DNA from: Orychophragmus violaceus
Taxonomy: Eukaryota; Streptophyta; Magnoliopsida; Brassicales; Brassicaceae
Direction: 5' to 3'
Length of the DNA: 64,000 nucleotides
Assembly: GCA_030180135.1 (NCBI GenBank)
Contig: CM058236.1
Coordinates: 61,221,728-61,285,727, forward strand
Position 1 is the first letter of the stretch; every line of letters begins with the position of its first letter. The notes beneath the pieces were generated by a model, which was not told where the DNA came from, searched no databases, and saw only the letters and a list, made by a program, of their open reading frames with translations. This document shows, in pieces, positions 1-11,329 of the stretch. A program made the position numbers and the translations under genes.

Positions 1-89
1 CCAATACACAGAAAGAAAATAAAAAGCTTGGTCGATCAAAAAAATACAAATTAGTAAGATAATATTATCTTACATACCTACAGAATGAA

Positions 90-571
90 TACGATCGTGA
101 CACCCGGATTTTATATGCTGAAAATCGACAAAATCATAGAAAATGCTCGTGCTTATTGAAGAAATTTTCTCAACATAATTTGTTCACTTCCACTTTATTT
201 CGAAACGATGTTTTGTTGGTTTAAAATCTCCACCGCATGAATTAGGTCAAAATCAGAAACAATTATAGAAACTCCTTCAACCAAGACATCCAAGGATTGG
301 TCAATATACAAATTGCAATCTATAATGTCATGTATCTTAGTTCCCTGTAAAATTATATTTGAACTTTAGAACAACCAAAAACAAAGTGAATATAAAAGAA
401 ATAATATTATAATGAGATAATAAGAAAAACCTTTTCATTGACCAATATTAAACCGATTGTTGGTTTAACACCACAATTGATAACATATTTCCTCAAGATT
501 TTAACACGAATTCTCCACTCACAAATTTTCGGATTCATGGTAGACACATCCACGAACCCTGAAGAAGACAT
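90..571 (-). pseudogene. Decayed DUF223 / RPA-like OB-fold protein fragment
   Basis: Read on the minus strand, a start codon at 571 opens a 47-codon exon (571-431) that ends in a GT donor at 430. It encodes a stretch with WRIRVKILRKY followed by IGLILVNEK, the pattern of the DUF223 nucleic-acid-binding OB-fold that is amplified in Brassicaceae. An AG acceptor precedes a second exon at 344 that continues in frame with GTKIHDII and a strand-rich segment. Around 215 the frame closes with TAA, although the next frame still reads like the family (TNKTSF), so a frameshift has disabled it. Such proteins are related to replication protein A subunit 1 and are often transposon- or Helitron-associated; which origin applies here is not visible. 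The gene may continue beyond position 1. The family call is from pattern recognition only. Confidence 0.5.
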
Positions 572-1084
572 CGAAAATATTTGAATAAAGATAAACAGAA
601 ACACAAACTCTTTGACACTAAATTATGGGAATATATAACAATGATTATTTCTCCATTATATTTATACGGGATGTAGAAAAATATGTTATTTGGGCTTCTG
701 AAGACCTTTAGTGTTTATTTAAAGATGGATTTTCAATTTTTTGAGTAATAAAATACTTAACCGAGAAGATAATTCAAAGGATTAAATGGACAGATAAAGA
801 AGAAGAAATAATCATTTTATTATTAAAATATGCTTTCGTAATGCAACAATAAAAGTATACAAATGTGAACTATAAAAAAAATATACAAAGCAATATCTAC
901 TATATATTATCCTTCTTTTGAATACTTCATTGACTTCGTGCTTAATCTTCTTCTGTGTGAAATATAACCAACACTGAATGGTGAGAAGTTATCTAGCAAA
1001 ATAAAGATTAGTAAGGTGAAACATTCAAAACTTTCTATACAAATCCAAACAAAATGATTCAAACAATGTAAAAGCTAAAAAAAT
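572..1084. other. AT-rich spacer, no gene seen
   Basis: This stretch is AT-rich and broken by stops in all frames. I see no splice-linked coding segment and no terminal repeats. Confidence 0.6.
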
Positions 1085-2030
1085 GGATACATATCATTTG
1101 CCTTGGTTTGAAATATAGTTGTCAATTCATCAAAATCACAAAATGATTATTACAATGTAAATTGTAAGATAAAAGTTACCTATTGTTTGGCTTGGTATGT
1201 TACATACCTGCAAAATCATCAAAACCACACAACAAATGGTTGCAAGCTGTTAATTGTAATTGATATAGTTACCTATTGTTTGCCTTTGTATGTTACATAC
1301 CTGTAAATGCATCAAAACCTCAAAACCAAATTAGAAGCATGCCCTTACTCCTACACGGTTTGGACTACTTTGACGCAGGGTATCCTCGGCAGCTCAGTAA
1401 ACCCAGACTGGAACATCACCATTCAAATTCTCCTACACAAGAGGCTCTCTGCCATAGATTCATGTCTGGTGCGAATGGTTTTTCAAGCAACAGTCTATGG
1501 GATATGGCGGGAGAGAAACGGTCGGCGACACCAACAACCGCCAAGGACTCCGATGGTGTTAACTCGCACAATCCAGAAGGACATTCATCTTCGCTTATTG
1601 GCTATAAGCAACGAGGAAAGCACTCTGGTCACACGCTGGACTGAGGCAACAAGCCTCATCAACTAGACAAGGACAACTCATCTGCTATGCAAACCCTGAT
1701 TTTTTGAGAGAGTTCATTGCTTCTTGTTGAAGCTTTCTTTTGGTTGAATCTCTTTTGGTTACAGTTTGAGTCCAAAAATTGTAAACATTCTTTTTTTGTT
1801 GATAAATAAATTTAACATTTCAACAAAAAAAAAAAAAAAAAAATTAGAAGCATGTTAAATGTAACTGATATAGTTATCTATCGTTTGGATTGGTATTTAC
1901 ATACCTACAAATGATCAAAACCACATAATAAAATTATAAGCATGTTAATAGCAAGTGATAAATTTACCTTGTTGTTTAGCATGGTATGTTACATACCTAC
2001 AAAATCATCAAAATCACAGAAACAAAAGTA
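1085..2030. repeat. Degenerate ~90-bp tandem repeat array, about 5 copies
   Basis: A core reading TATGTTACATACCTGC, followed by a run like AAATCATCAAAACCACA, recurs near 1196, 1290, 1889 and 1984, with a weaker copy near 1090-1150. Once the 513 bp of the inserted LINE plus its target duplication is removed, the spacing is about 86-95 bp throughout. The units are diverged, so the array is old. It was interrupted by the LINE fragment at 1342-1840. Confidence 0.7.
1342..1840 (+). mobile_element. 5'-truncated LINE (non-LTR retrotransposon), 3' end with poly(A)
   Basis: Plus-strand codons around 1470-1540 read VFQATVYGIWRERNGRRH, the signature of the zf-RVT zinc-binding tail at the end of plant LINE reverse transcriptases. 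Coding ends at 1666, a 3' untranslated part follows, and an A tract runs to about 1840. The 14 bases AAATTAGAAGCATG occur immediately before (1328-1341) and after (1841-1854) the element, a target-site duplication of the kind made by target-primed reverse transcription. Only about 500 bp of an element normally several kb long is present, so this is the usual 5'-truncated, dead copy. Family membership below 'plant L1-like LINE' is not resolved. Confidence 0.85.
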
Positions 2031-4400
2031 GAACAATAGAAACGATACAAACAAAAGAAATGGTTTGAGATGTGGATGTTATGAGTTTGGTAGAGACTCT
2101 ATTTATAAGGATCATCATATTTAGGGTTGCACTACTTTTTTGAAATCTTCTATTAGAAGATTAGTATATTCTTTGGGATATTTTTTTGGAAATTTGATAA
2201 TTATTTTCGATATTTATTAGTTGCTAAATTTTAGGTTGGAGTTTAATTTGAATTTGAAATGTAAGGAAATAAAATATGAATAAAATATAAACTGAAATCT
2301 AAATTTATGGGAAGAAGTTAAGATTACAATTCGAAAGATTAGGAAACCACATTTAATATTTTTAATTTGATTAATTGTCGATTTTTGGTTTTTTTAAAAT
2401 CAAAAACTTTCCTAAACGAATTTAGAATTATTTTTAATGTCAAAAATGCTCTCGACCAATCAAAACATTTCATTAAAGCCATGTTATCAATGACATCATA
2501 GTTTTGATTGGTCAAGATTCATCCACATCAACCATTCTAATAATTCGACTTCGCAAATAATATATAGTAGATGTTGACATGCATATTAATCTTGGGTTAA
2601 TAGTGTTATCAATGGTAATAAATATTGAATAATGGAAATTAAAAAGAATATTTATGGTTTTTTACTTGTTATACAGAAAAAGATATTTATGATTTAAAAT
2701 TGTTTTCTTTTTCATAGTAACTGATTTACAACATTGACCCGAGAAAGTAACTGCTTTACAACTATATATTCCTACTTACATAATTAACAAATTATCCATT
2801 CATATTCACCAAATACACTCAAAATAAAATAGTTAATTATAAAAAATGTTAATTTTTTATTGGTTCAACATTACTGATGTGTAAGTGGGAAGAGTTTCCA
2901 TTCAACTATTATATATAAGATATGTGCTGTCCTAAATGTGTCTACTTTATTTTGAGTTTCATACTCTCTTCCACTCTTTGCAATATTTTTATTATAGTTT
3001 TTTTTTTTTTAAGGATCTTCAATTTTTTTTTTAATTATAGTTCGTTGTAAGCAATGGCATTTTATTCGAAACATGAATCCGAATCTGATCCAAAAACATG
3101 ATTCCGATATGAATCGATTCTAAAAAATATCTGAATGGGGTTTAAGTCAAGGTATTTCAGATATCGAATAATATCTCAACCCGAACCAAACCTAAATGGA
3201 TATCTGAAATAATATGATATTTTATCTACTTTCGATTAGTTTTGATACTTTCAAATATTTTTAGATAATTTGAGTAGTATTTTATTTTTTATATTTTGAT
3301 ATTACATATATTTTTGAGTACATTATAATATTTATAGGTAATTTGAGTTAGCATGTTACGTGTTTTTTAGGTAATTCAAATATTTTCGAGTAATTTTCTT
3401 CGAGTTATCAGATATTTTTTGTTAATTTTGGATATCCGAATCCGACCCGACCCGATAAGTTCTGAACCGAACTCGACCTGATAAATCTCGAACCAAACTC
3501 GATCCGATAAATCTCGAACCGAACCTCGCCCGATATATAAAAATACATGAACAAAGTCTTTAGCTTTAAACATGAAAACGCGAAAACCCGAAAAACACGA
3601 TCCAAACCCAAACATATATCTAAACGCCTAGGCCTAGTTCTTTGGCTCTCTTTTACTTGGAAAACTTTGTGGGGCAAAAATGTTCAACAATACTATATGA
3701 TCGAATCAGAACTCACTCAGGAAATCATCGTTGTAAAATTTCCCTTTTTTGTGTGAAGATGCCATCAAGCGGCTAGTTGCTTATCTAAATCCATGGTTCC
3801 TCTTTCTTAAGGCGGAAAATTTTCTGATTCAACTTGGAGACAAATGCTATAGTGTATATCTCATCAGTTTCTATTTTAATTTTTGTGAGTAAATGTGAGT
3901 TTTATACCATTTTCTACAGATGTTACACAGAATATAGTATATAAAAAGAAAAAGCTACAATGTGATAAAGAAACTCATCAGTTTCTATTGTTTGTCACAT
4001 ACACTTAAATTATAATCAACACAATAATGGAGCTAGTGCCTCACAAAGTGTTGCCACATCAGCCCCCTTAAGCCCTCTGGTGTTGCCACATCAATTAATG
4101 AAAAAACATGAGAAGCCAATCAAAATATAACTCTCAGCCACGTGTGATTCCAAGTCTAAACAGGTTTTCTTCCTTGAATAATATATCGACGATAACCCAT
4201 CGTCTCCCTTCATCTCTCTAAATATTTTTTTTTCCTCTTAGCCCTGAATCGCTTGATTCCACACAACAAAAACATATCGATTTCCGTCATGAAGGTCTTC
4301 GATTCTCCTCTCTTTATCTAGGGTAATCTTTCTTCAGATTAACCCTTTAACGATTGGATCAACAAGATTGTAGCTTTGTTTCTGTTTAGGTAGAGAAAGC
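2031..4400. other. AT-rich intergenic stretch
   Basis: No supported gene. Present are poly-T tracts near 3000 and 3025, several paragraphs of AT-rich sequence, and the GAACC/GATCC-rich direct repeat at 3425-3540. The segment 4100-4400 resembles a gene leader (pyrimidine-rich, less AT) ahead of the exon at 4770. Confidence 0.5.
3425..3540. repeat. Short tandem repeats of a ~26-bp CCGAACTCGATCCGAT-like unit
   Basis: Units of the form GATAAATCTCGAACC plus AAACTCGATCC are repeated two to three times. A similar GATCCGATCCCGACCGAA segment lies near 5915-5945 next to a possible Helitron end, so the two may be remnants of the same repeat family. Confidence 0.5.
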
Positions 4401-4411
4401 TATTTTGTTTT

Positions 4412-4584
4412 ACCTAAAAATAGCTGATTTCGTATTTGATGCTTTGTTTTATAGCAAGGTAAAACAAAGGTCTCTGCCTTCGATCCTGTTTTTCCCTGTT
4501 TTATCATCTCTCGAAGAAAGGTAAAACAAAATAGCAAAATCCGTAACCTAAAAATAGCTGATTTCGTATTTGATGCTTTGTTTT
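4412..4584. repeat. Exact 39-bp direct repeat, 95 bp apart
   Basis: The 39 bases at 4412-4450 recur identically at 4546-4584 (begin ACCTAAAAATAGCTGATTTC, end GATGCTTTGTTTT). The spacer has a third partial copy of the GTAAAACAAA piece. Identity over 39 bp in otherwise decaying sequence suggests a recent segmental slippage or duplication in a leader region. Confidence 0.85.
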
Positions 4585-4769
4585 CTGACACTCGTTTCTA
4601 AGAGGATTTGTGTCTAAATGAAGGTTGTACGGTTCGGATACACAAATACTGCCTCAAAACTTGTTATCTCAAAGGGTACACACATAGATTCTTTAGATTT
4701 TCCCTCAACCCCAAAGGATTTGAGCTTGACATCAATAGTGTTTGATTTTTTATCGCATAAAATTTCCAG

Positions 4770-5018
4770 GATGATAAAGTTTGCACTGGCTGTGAGAAAC
4801 CATGGCCTTTGGGTAGAGTTACAAAAGAAGAAGCTGTTAAAGCAGCAATGAATGATGAGGAGGTAAATGATACACAAGCCACAACTTTAAGATCCAAGAA
4901 AAGAAAACATAGGAGCCACAAAGACTCATCTGAAAATGGTTATTCTCGAGCTTCTTTAGCCACGAGTAGTGGTACCATTGGAAGAATAATAACTCGTAGC
5001 ACTGCACACTTGAGTTAG
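4770..5018 (+). CDS. Putative terminal exon of an unrecognised gene, or gene remnant
   Basis: A pyrimidine-rich tract ending TTTCCAG at 4769 looks like a 3' splice site. The frame that starts at once after it stays open for 82 codons to TAG at 5018. The peptide has an N-terminal CTGCEKPWPLGRV segment (two cysteines and tryptophan), then an acidic stretch, then a basic KKRKHRSHK patch that could be a nuclear localisation signal, then a serine/threonine-rich end. The AUG at 4618 opens a different frame that stops at about 4852, so it is probably the wrong frame. No upstream exon was located with confidence. I do not recognise the family. It could be the tail of a nuclear protein or a transposon remnant. 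Confidence 0.35.
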   Translation, partial: DDKVCTGCEKPWPLGRVTKEEAVKAAMNDEEVNDTQATTLRSKKRKHRSHKDSSENGYSRASLATSSGTIGRIITRSTAHLS

Positions 5019-6250
5019 AAAAACGCCATTTATAACTTAGATTATATTTTGATGTTAATTTCTATGTCTAAACAGCACTTGAAATTTGGTCTGGTCTAAT
5101 ATTTTCTCGTGGAACATTGGTGGAGTAAAACTCTTTAGTTTTGACTTTTGAGTCTACAACAAATTTAAATTGAAGCTCTAAAAAGTAAAATTTTCTTTGA
5201 ATTTTGTTTATATATTAATGGTAAGATTACTAAGATATCTTGTACACTTTAATGCACTAATGTCAAAAATTTACGATTTGTTGTAGATATTTATTTGTCA
5301 ATATCACATTGAGTTAAAATAATTTATTCACATTTTGTGGTCAATAATTTATTCACATATATAAATTTTGGTTAGTCTTCTTTTCCAAATAAAAATTTCA
5401 TTTCAAACAAATCAAATTTCAATTTTCGTTCAAATAAAAAGTATATTAAATCAAACAGCCCAAAAATATAATAGTAATAATACGAACAAAACCAAAACCC
5501 AAATAATTTTACTGAAAAAATCACAAGAGACTTATGTCTTCTGTAACGCAATTTTCCGTTATTAACAGTTGAAAAAGATTAATTATGTTTCCCTAAAATT
5601 TCCTAAAATACATTTTAGTAAGTTTAATATTATTATTATGACGAGATCAATAAATTAAATAACTCACTAATCAAATAAGTATTTTTATAATTTTAAAAGT
5701 ACGCTTTAAAGAAAGATGATAATTGTTTGTGTTGCAGATGGAAAACAATGTTAGGATTCAAACTGTTACCATTTGAACGTCGTTTACAATATTTTTTAAG
5801 AAACTGATAGTAACTTTTATTCTCTACATATAACTTTTACCGTTTTTATATTGTCTATTCGATTTGACCGTTTAACCGAAATGTGAAAATGACCTGTAAA
5901 AGTCCAATCTCATTCCGATCCGATCCCGACCGAATACCCAAAATCCAACATCTTTTTAAGTAAATCTGCATCTTTCGATATTTTTTGGGTATTTCTAATT
6001 ATTTTACATGTTTTTTAAAAAAGTTGTGATATTTACGAATGCTTTACTATACTTTTACGTACTTTACAACATATATTTTTACATGATTCTTGATTTTTTC
6101 CGAGCTTTTATGAAATTTCCTGATTTTTGATATTTTAGTTAATTTCAGGTTTCTAGACCCAATCCGATACTGATAAGACCAGAACCAAACACGACTCATT
6201 ACATATAACCAAAAAATAATTTAGAAATACACATTTAGAAAAAAATATTT
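5019..6250. other. AT-rich spacer, probably containing Helitron-type debris
   Basis: No gene is supported. The right part (5880-6200) has GATCC/GACCC-rich segments like those at 3425-3540 and leads into the possible Helitron 3' end at 6260-6287. Confidence 0.4.
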
Positions 6251-6259
6251 ATAATAAAT

Positions 6260-6287
6260 CTACGGCGTAACGCGGGTATATACCTAG
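6260..6287 (+). mobile_element. Possible Helitron 3' terminus ending CTAG
   Basis: The sequence CTACGGCGTAACGCGGGT followed by ATATACCTAG, then T, resembles Brassicaceae Helitron (ATREP) ends: a GC-rich short hairpin about ten bases before a terminal CTAR next to a host T. Only the end is recognised. The matching 5' TC terminus was not located, so the element length is unknown. Confidence 0.4.
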
Positions 6288-6361
6288 TATTTATAAATAT
6301 GCGCGTCTCCTTCTAAATATTCCATCTTAATTCATAAATAGTACTATCACTCTCACCATCC

Positions 6362-6364
<3 letters not shown>

Positions 6365-6399
<35 letters not shown>
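6365..6399 (+). repeat. Poly(A) tract, about 35 bases
   Basis: An uninterrupted A run. It may be the scar of a retroposed sequence, but no target duplication was recognised beside it. Confidence 0.9.
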
Positions 6400-6400
<1 letters not shown>

Positions 6401-7407
6401 AATGTGCATGTGCATGTGCTCTGAGTAAATATATATGATCTATATCACTCTCACCATCCCGTGGACTATATATTGTTTCTATGAAATTGTAAATGTGAAT
6501 GTGAATGTGAATGCAACGAGAGCCCTTTGTATTTTCCTCTTTATACACGGACCTCGAGTTTGTCGGTGCATCTCAACTCCAAACCAACATAAATAAATAA
6601 AGATAAATTCCAAACCCTACATTGAGAAATAAAACGTATTACAAAGGAAAAAATATTAAATCTAGTAGACGGTCTCAATTGATCGCTTAATTAATACCAG
6701 CGAATACTAGAATGCTACCTTGAATTCATTAACGAACAGAACACAAAAATACAACCATAATACATAGAAAAATACACAAAATACAACCACTATACATAGA
6801 AAAATACACAAAATACAACCACTACAACCAGTATTCATGAATGACAACTTTCTTAGGGTTTAATTTCCGTGATTCTTCTTCCACGTTAACCCAACAAATA
6901 GAAGAAATATATATACATATTGTTTTACAAAAAAAAAAAAGCAAACAACGTACGAAAATGGTTGTCGGTTCTTCTCAAATCCCACGAGTGTGCAACGAAC
7001 GAACATTGGAATAAGAAAGTCATAGTAATATTTTAACGGACATTATTATAGCACGATTCACGAGTGGACCAATGCATGCTTAATACAAAAAGAAAATGAA
7101 ACATATCTATTAACACCCCTGATCTCCCTCGTAATTACACTTGATGCCACTGTCACTGACCTAACCTTGGATAGAAAGTTAACTACCATGGCACTAAATC
7201 CTAATTAATCCAATTGTTAAAACCTTCACTAATTAAAATAGTAATCAGAAAATAGCATGTCCTGGAGAAAGTTTTATCGTAATCAGCAGCACAACTTGTT
7301 TTTTTACGAATGTAATATGTATTTTCATCAAAGGAATCTTTCGTGAGTAATCACTTTATTGGAAAATGATTCAATTCAAGAAACAACTTACATGTTTGTT
7401 TTTAAGA
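6400..7407. other. Intergenic, downstream of the ARM-repeat gene
   Basis: No coding signal. It probably includes the 3' UTR and polyadenylation region of the minus-strand gene ending at 7408. Confidence 0.6.
6746..6829. repeat. 32-bp tandem repeat, about 2.6 copies
   Basis: The unit AAAATACAACCATAATACAT plus AGAAAAATACAC repeats almost perfectly. Confidence 0.85.
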
Positions 7408-9029
7408 TCAGAAAGTTAAGCTCTTTGTAAAATGCTGTGAAGAAGTAACAAAGTTAGCTCTCTTCACAATCCTCTTCATGTTGCTCTGTAAACTCTGTTG
7501 CACTAACTCCTTCACAGCTTTCCTCTCATCACTCATCCTACTCTCATGATTCATCTCTCTACCCAATGAAGACGAACAAGTTATTCCATAGATCGGAGCT
7601 GAGACTTGCTTCCCTTTGTCCACCGCTCTCAAGCACTCTAGTATCCTCGAAGCTCGCTTTTGCACCAGTGCACTTCCCACAAGTGTTAGTTCAAGCAATG
7701 AAGATTCAATACCAGCTTCGATCATTGCTTTCCGATCTCCATATCCCTTGTGAGCCATTACCATGAGAATGTAAATCGCTTTCTCTTGACATTTCTGTGA
7801 ATCATTCCAATTCAACACATCAACCAATATTGGAAACGCTTCGACCGCTTCTCCAATGGCTTTTCTTCCTTCTGAGACTGATACTACATTTGTTAAGATC
7901 GAGAGTATCCTCTCGCTCACTTCCATGTCTCCCAATGTGTTCAATAGAAATGGAATCAGATCGGTTTCGAGGATGAATGAAACGTTTTGGTGATGGATTG
8001 AGAGGTTATAAAGAGCTCGAAGAGCGTCTTCTCTAGCTTGCGAGCTACTTGTTTCCTCAAAGTGTTTCAGGGTTTTCACTAGGAAGATGATTGCACCAGA
8101 GGAACCGATGATCGGTTTGTTTGAATCCAATGCGCTTAAACCAAGAAAATTTGCGACAATAGCTTCGGAGATTGCTTGATTAGGAGGTTTTGATGACTCA
8201 ATTAGCTTAAGCATTTTATGAACAGCTCCTGCTTTAACAATGGCTGCTTTGTTCCTGTAAAAAAAATTGCAGAGAATGTTATCATTGAATAAAGAAGATC
8301 TAAAATCTGCGATCGATTGAATTAAATGCAGATGAGACCAATCACAAGTATGGAAAATGACTTATCAGAAGAACACAATCAAAAGTCTTCTCAATTGTTT
8401 CACCAAACAACAACAAAATAACATGCAACGGATCGAGCGATGGAGACTTACGCATCGTTACCGATTCCGAGATTGAGAAGAGCATAGAGAGAAGCAATCT
8501 GAGCCTCTTCGATTGGTGAATCGTCGATCATACTAACCAGCGGCGGAATCGCACCGAGCATCGCGAGCGTCACTCTCGCCTCCGTGTCATCCTTCGCTAA
8601 CAACCTAACCTCACTCGCCGCCGCTATCTTCTTTTCTTCTTCAACTTGTAAATCCCTAACAACGCGTTTCATAGTCTCCAGGGTTTCCTCTTTCTTCTTC
8701 GTCTCAACACCAGTCTCCATCTTCGTTAAGTTTATCAGATCACTTAGCTTCTCCGACTTCGTCGCGAAACCATCGGAAGCTAAATCATCTCCTCCGGTCG
8801 TTTCAGATTTTGAAACACTCGTCGTTTTTTTGAAGTAGGTTTTATCTTCATCGTCGTCTTCTCGGAGTTTCCGTCGATAACGAGAGCTACTGCCGCAGCT
8901 AATGGCGTCGAAGATCATCCTACGGAATGTCGATCTGGAGAAAGAGGTAACGGAGGTGGAGGAAGAAGAAGCGGAGGGAATGCGGTCAAGGATGAGAGAA
9001 TCGACATTGTTCCGGTGACACTTGGCCAT
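7408..9029 (-). CDS. ARM-repeat superfamily protein (At2g25130-like), two exons
   Basis: Exon 1 is 9029-8452 and exon 2 is 8254-7408, joined across a GT-AG intron (donor GTAAGT, acceptor TTTTACAG). The product is 474 residues. The first 100 or so residues are low-complexity: Ser/Thr-rich, then basic, then acidic, with no signal peptide. From about residue 140 onward helical armadillo repeats follow, with typical pieces such as LAMLGAIPPLVSMI and ALRALYNLSIHHQN. No U-box is visible, so it is not an obvious E3 ligase and is more likely a protein-protein interaction adaptor; its exact role is unknown. The length and N-terminus (MAKCHRNN) fit the Arabidopsis gene next to CLPB4. The reading frame is intact. 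Its start lies 2.3 kb from the 3' end of CLPB4, with a retroposed sequence in between. Confidence 0.88.
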
Positions 9030-9056
9030 TATCGCCGATCAGCTCTATACAGCTTG

Positions 9057-9090
9057 AGGAAGGAGAGAGAGAGAGAGAGAGACGGAGAGT
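9057..9090. repeat. (GA)n tract in the leader of the ARM-repeat gene
   Basis: GA dinucleotides lie about 30-60 bases upstream of the minus-strand start codon. On the transcribed strand this is a CT-rich leader, a common 5' UTR feature in plants. Confidence 0.7.
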
Positions 9091-9263
9091 GATACAAAAG
9101 ATTTGTTCTGTTTTTATTTGGAGGCGAAAGCAGAGGAAAGTAAATAAACTTTAGAGATTATGCAATTTTTTATTTTAATTTTTAATTACTTCTCCGAAGA
9201 TCGTGTGAGCATTTAATTACATGGTGCATTTCTCTTTATTTTATTACCGACATTTTTTAAACC

Positions 9264-10269
9264 TTTTTTTTTTTAAATATTATATTATATTAAACTTAAC
9301 CGACAAAATCGGAAATAACCGGAGTACAAACAGAAATTAAGCAGAAGTAAAAGAACCAAACCGTAAACCAACAAAGAATCCTAAACCGAGTCAACAATCC
9401 CGGTTAGGTCAAAACCCTAATTTAGGTACCTCCCTTCCTCTTCCCTTCTCATTGACGGCGGCTGTAAGACGCCGGATTTGCGGCAACACTACCGACCCCT
9501 TCCCGGAAAGCATGGAGAGCCGACTCCAGCCACCAGTCGAGAAGCCGGAGGACCTGATCCCCTCACGTCGTCTTCCGCCAGCTCCAATTTCCGACTCCGG
9601 GACTCCCACGGACTTAACCGGTGGAAAACGCCTCGCGAACTTAACCGCCTCGCATAAACCATAGTTCCGACCCTACCCGAGATGCTTTCTCCGCTCGAGA
9701 TCTATCTTCGCCGGAGCCTCAAGAAACACCATAGATCCGGTCGAGGAGGAGGCAGGGAAGAAACGGCAAGCGACATGCACCTCACTATCGCCACCGCCGA
9801 AACCTCCGAGTCGCAGAAATCTCACAAAGCACCTCCGCAAAACCTCGCCGACTCGCAACGCTAACCCACCGGAATCCTTCGGCGACTTCCGCTGCTGACT
9901 ACGCCGGAACAACGCCTCGTCGCTCATCTCTGCGCCAAGACCCTCACACCGCTGTCCTCTAGCGGTCCCAGATCTAGCGACTTACGGAGATTTGCTAAGA
10001 AATCGCCGCCCCAACTACACCTGCTTCGCCGAAGGAGCCACACCCACCGCGCGTTGCCGGAATCTAGATGGCGGAGACATTTTCATGCTTATTCTGCTTG
10101 CTCCCGTTCTTACGCTCATAGGAAGATCATAGGGAGACCTCTCACGGCGACGACAGAAGCCGTTGAACCACCGGAAAGGCCTCCTCCACCGAATGAAAGA
10201 GAGACGACTTCTGGTTTCTAGAGAGAAAAAGAAGCGTGCGCGTGAAATCCACTCAAGAAACTTTATTTG
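9264..10269 (-). mobile_element. Retroposed poly(A) sequence with 11-bp target duplication
   Basis: On the minus strand this ~1-kb block is GC-rich, starts near 10269 and ends in an A tract (plus-strand T run 9264-9274). The 11 bases TTTTAAACCTT flank it at 9255-9265 and 10270-10280, a target duplication that overlaps the T run. This is the signature of insertion by LINE machinery. The body is unlike the flanking AT-rich DNA. A minus-strand frame from 9927 to 9673 (84 codons, Arg/Gly-rich) and another open piece at 9609-9409 lie inside, but none matches a reverse transcriptase. It could be an internally deleted LINE, a non-autonomous partner, or a retroposed transcript. It sits between the two host genes. 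Confidence 0.65.
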
Positions 10270-10280
10270 TTTTAAACCTT

Positions 10281-11329
10281 CTTTCCTGAATTTAGCTTCG
10301 TCCTATTTGGTACTAATTGTACTCACCAAATTATGCCACTATTAGTATAAGAATATTTAATATCTGTAGAAAATTTAAGTATTGTGAATATCTACGAAAT
10401 CTATAACGAAAATATTATTTACGTAACTAATTCTGCAAAAAAATTCTTTCAACTCTCCAACGACGATTTCAGTTTGATATCTAGTCTAAGCATTTAGATC
10501 TTCAGTTCAATTCCGATGTCCGGTTTGGTTTGGGCTTGGTTCAGATATAATATTTATAATTTTTTGATTCGGTTATGTACTTATGTGGTTCTTTAGAATC
10601 CAGATAATATACACGACCTCATATGTCGATTGCTTGCGTTGTTCCAGTTTGGCTATGACTTATGGTCCTTTGTGGAAACTGAGAAACTACCATCTGTTTC
10701 CAGTATTCATTATTGAATTTATATTGTTGAGCCAGAAAAAAAAAGCAATTGACAATTTCATAAGTGTAGTTCTAAAATAAAGAAGAACGGTCATTTAAAT
10801 TCGAATGTTTAACTCTTAGACCAGATGTATCAGGTTGTTTCCCATTAAAAGACACGACTGACATTTCAAAGTCACTAACTAATAAGTAAGCTAGAAAATC
10901 ATTAATGACAATATTATTAACTAGATTAATATCAAACAATAGAACTACTAAGACAATTATAAGAATTAAAAAAAAATGAGATTTCAACGTCGGAAGCTAT
11001 TAAAGAGAAGGATCCGATTCAATTCTAGCGACAAAAGAACGTGGTTAATTTATTAAACCGTTTCTTCATTTTGATATCTGTAAGATCTTAGAAGTTTCAT
11101 TTCCTCATAAGCAAATTAAACTCTTCATAAATCACCTTGTTTTAATTCAAAATGCTTATAGACAAAGAAGTAGGTGTGTTGCTTTTGTCGGCAAACCATA
11201 ATCCTTTAAACATCATTAGATTCATCCGTACGTGTTAGAAAACAGAGCACTCAAGTTATGGATCTACAAAACACAAGGAGTTACAAAACGGTAAAAAAAA
11301 GTTAAATATTAATTTTGTTTGTTGTATAA
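10281..11329. other. AT-rich intergenic, includes CLPB4 3' flank
   Basis: No supported gene. The 100-200 bp next to 11330 are presumably the CLPB4 3' UTR. Confidence 0.6.

Noticed and set aside
5368..5565. 65-codon plus-strand frame
   Set aside because: Asn/Gln/Lys-rich product of AT-rich DNA with no start context or homology that I recognise.
6363..6548. Minus-strand frame ending in poly-Phe
   Set aside because: It is the translated poly(A) tract and low-complexity sequence.
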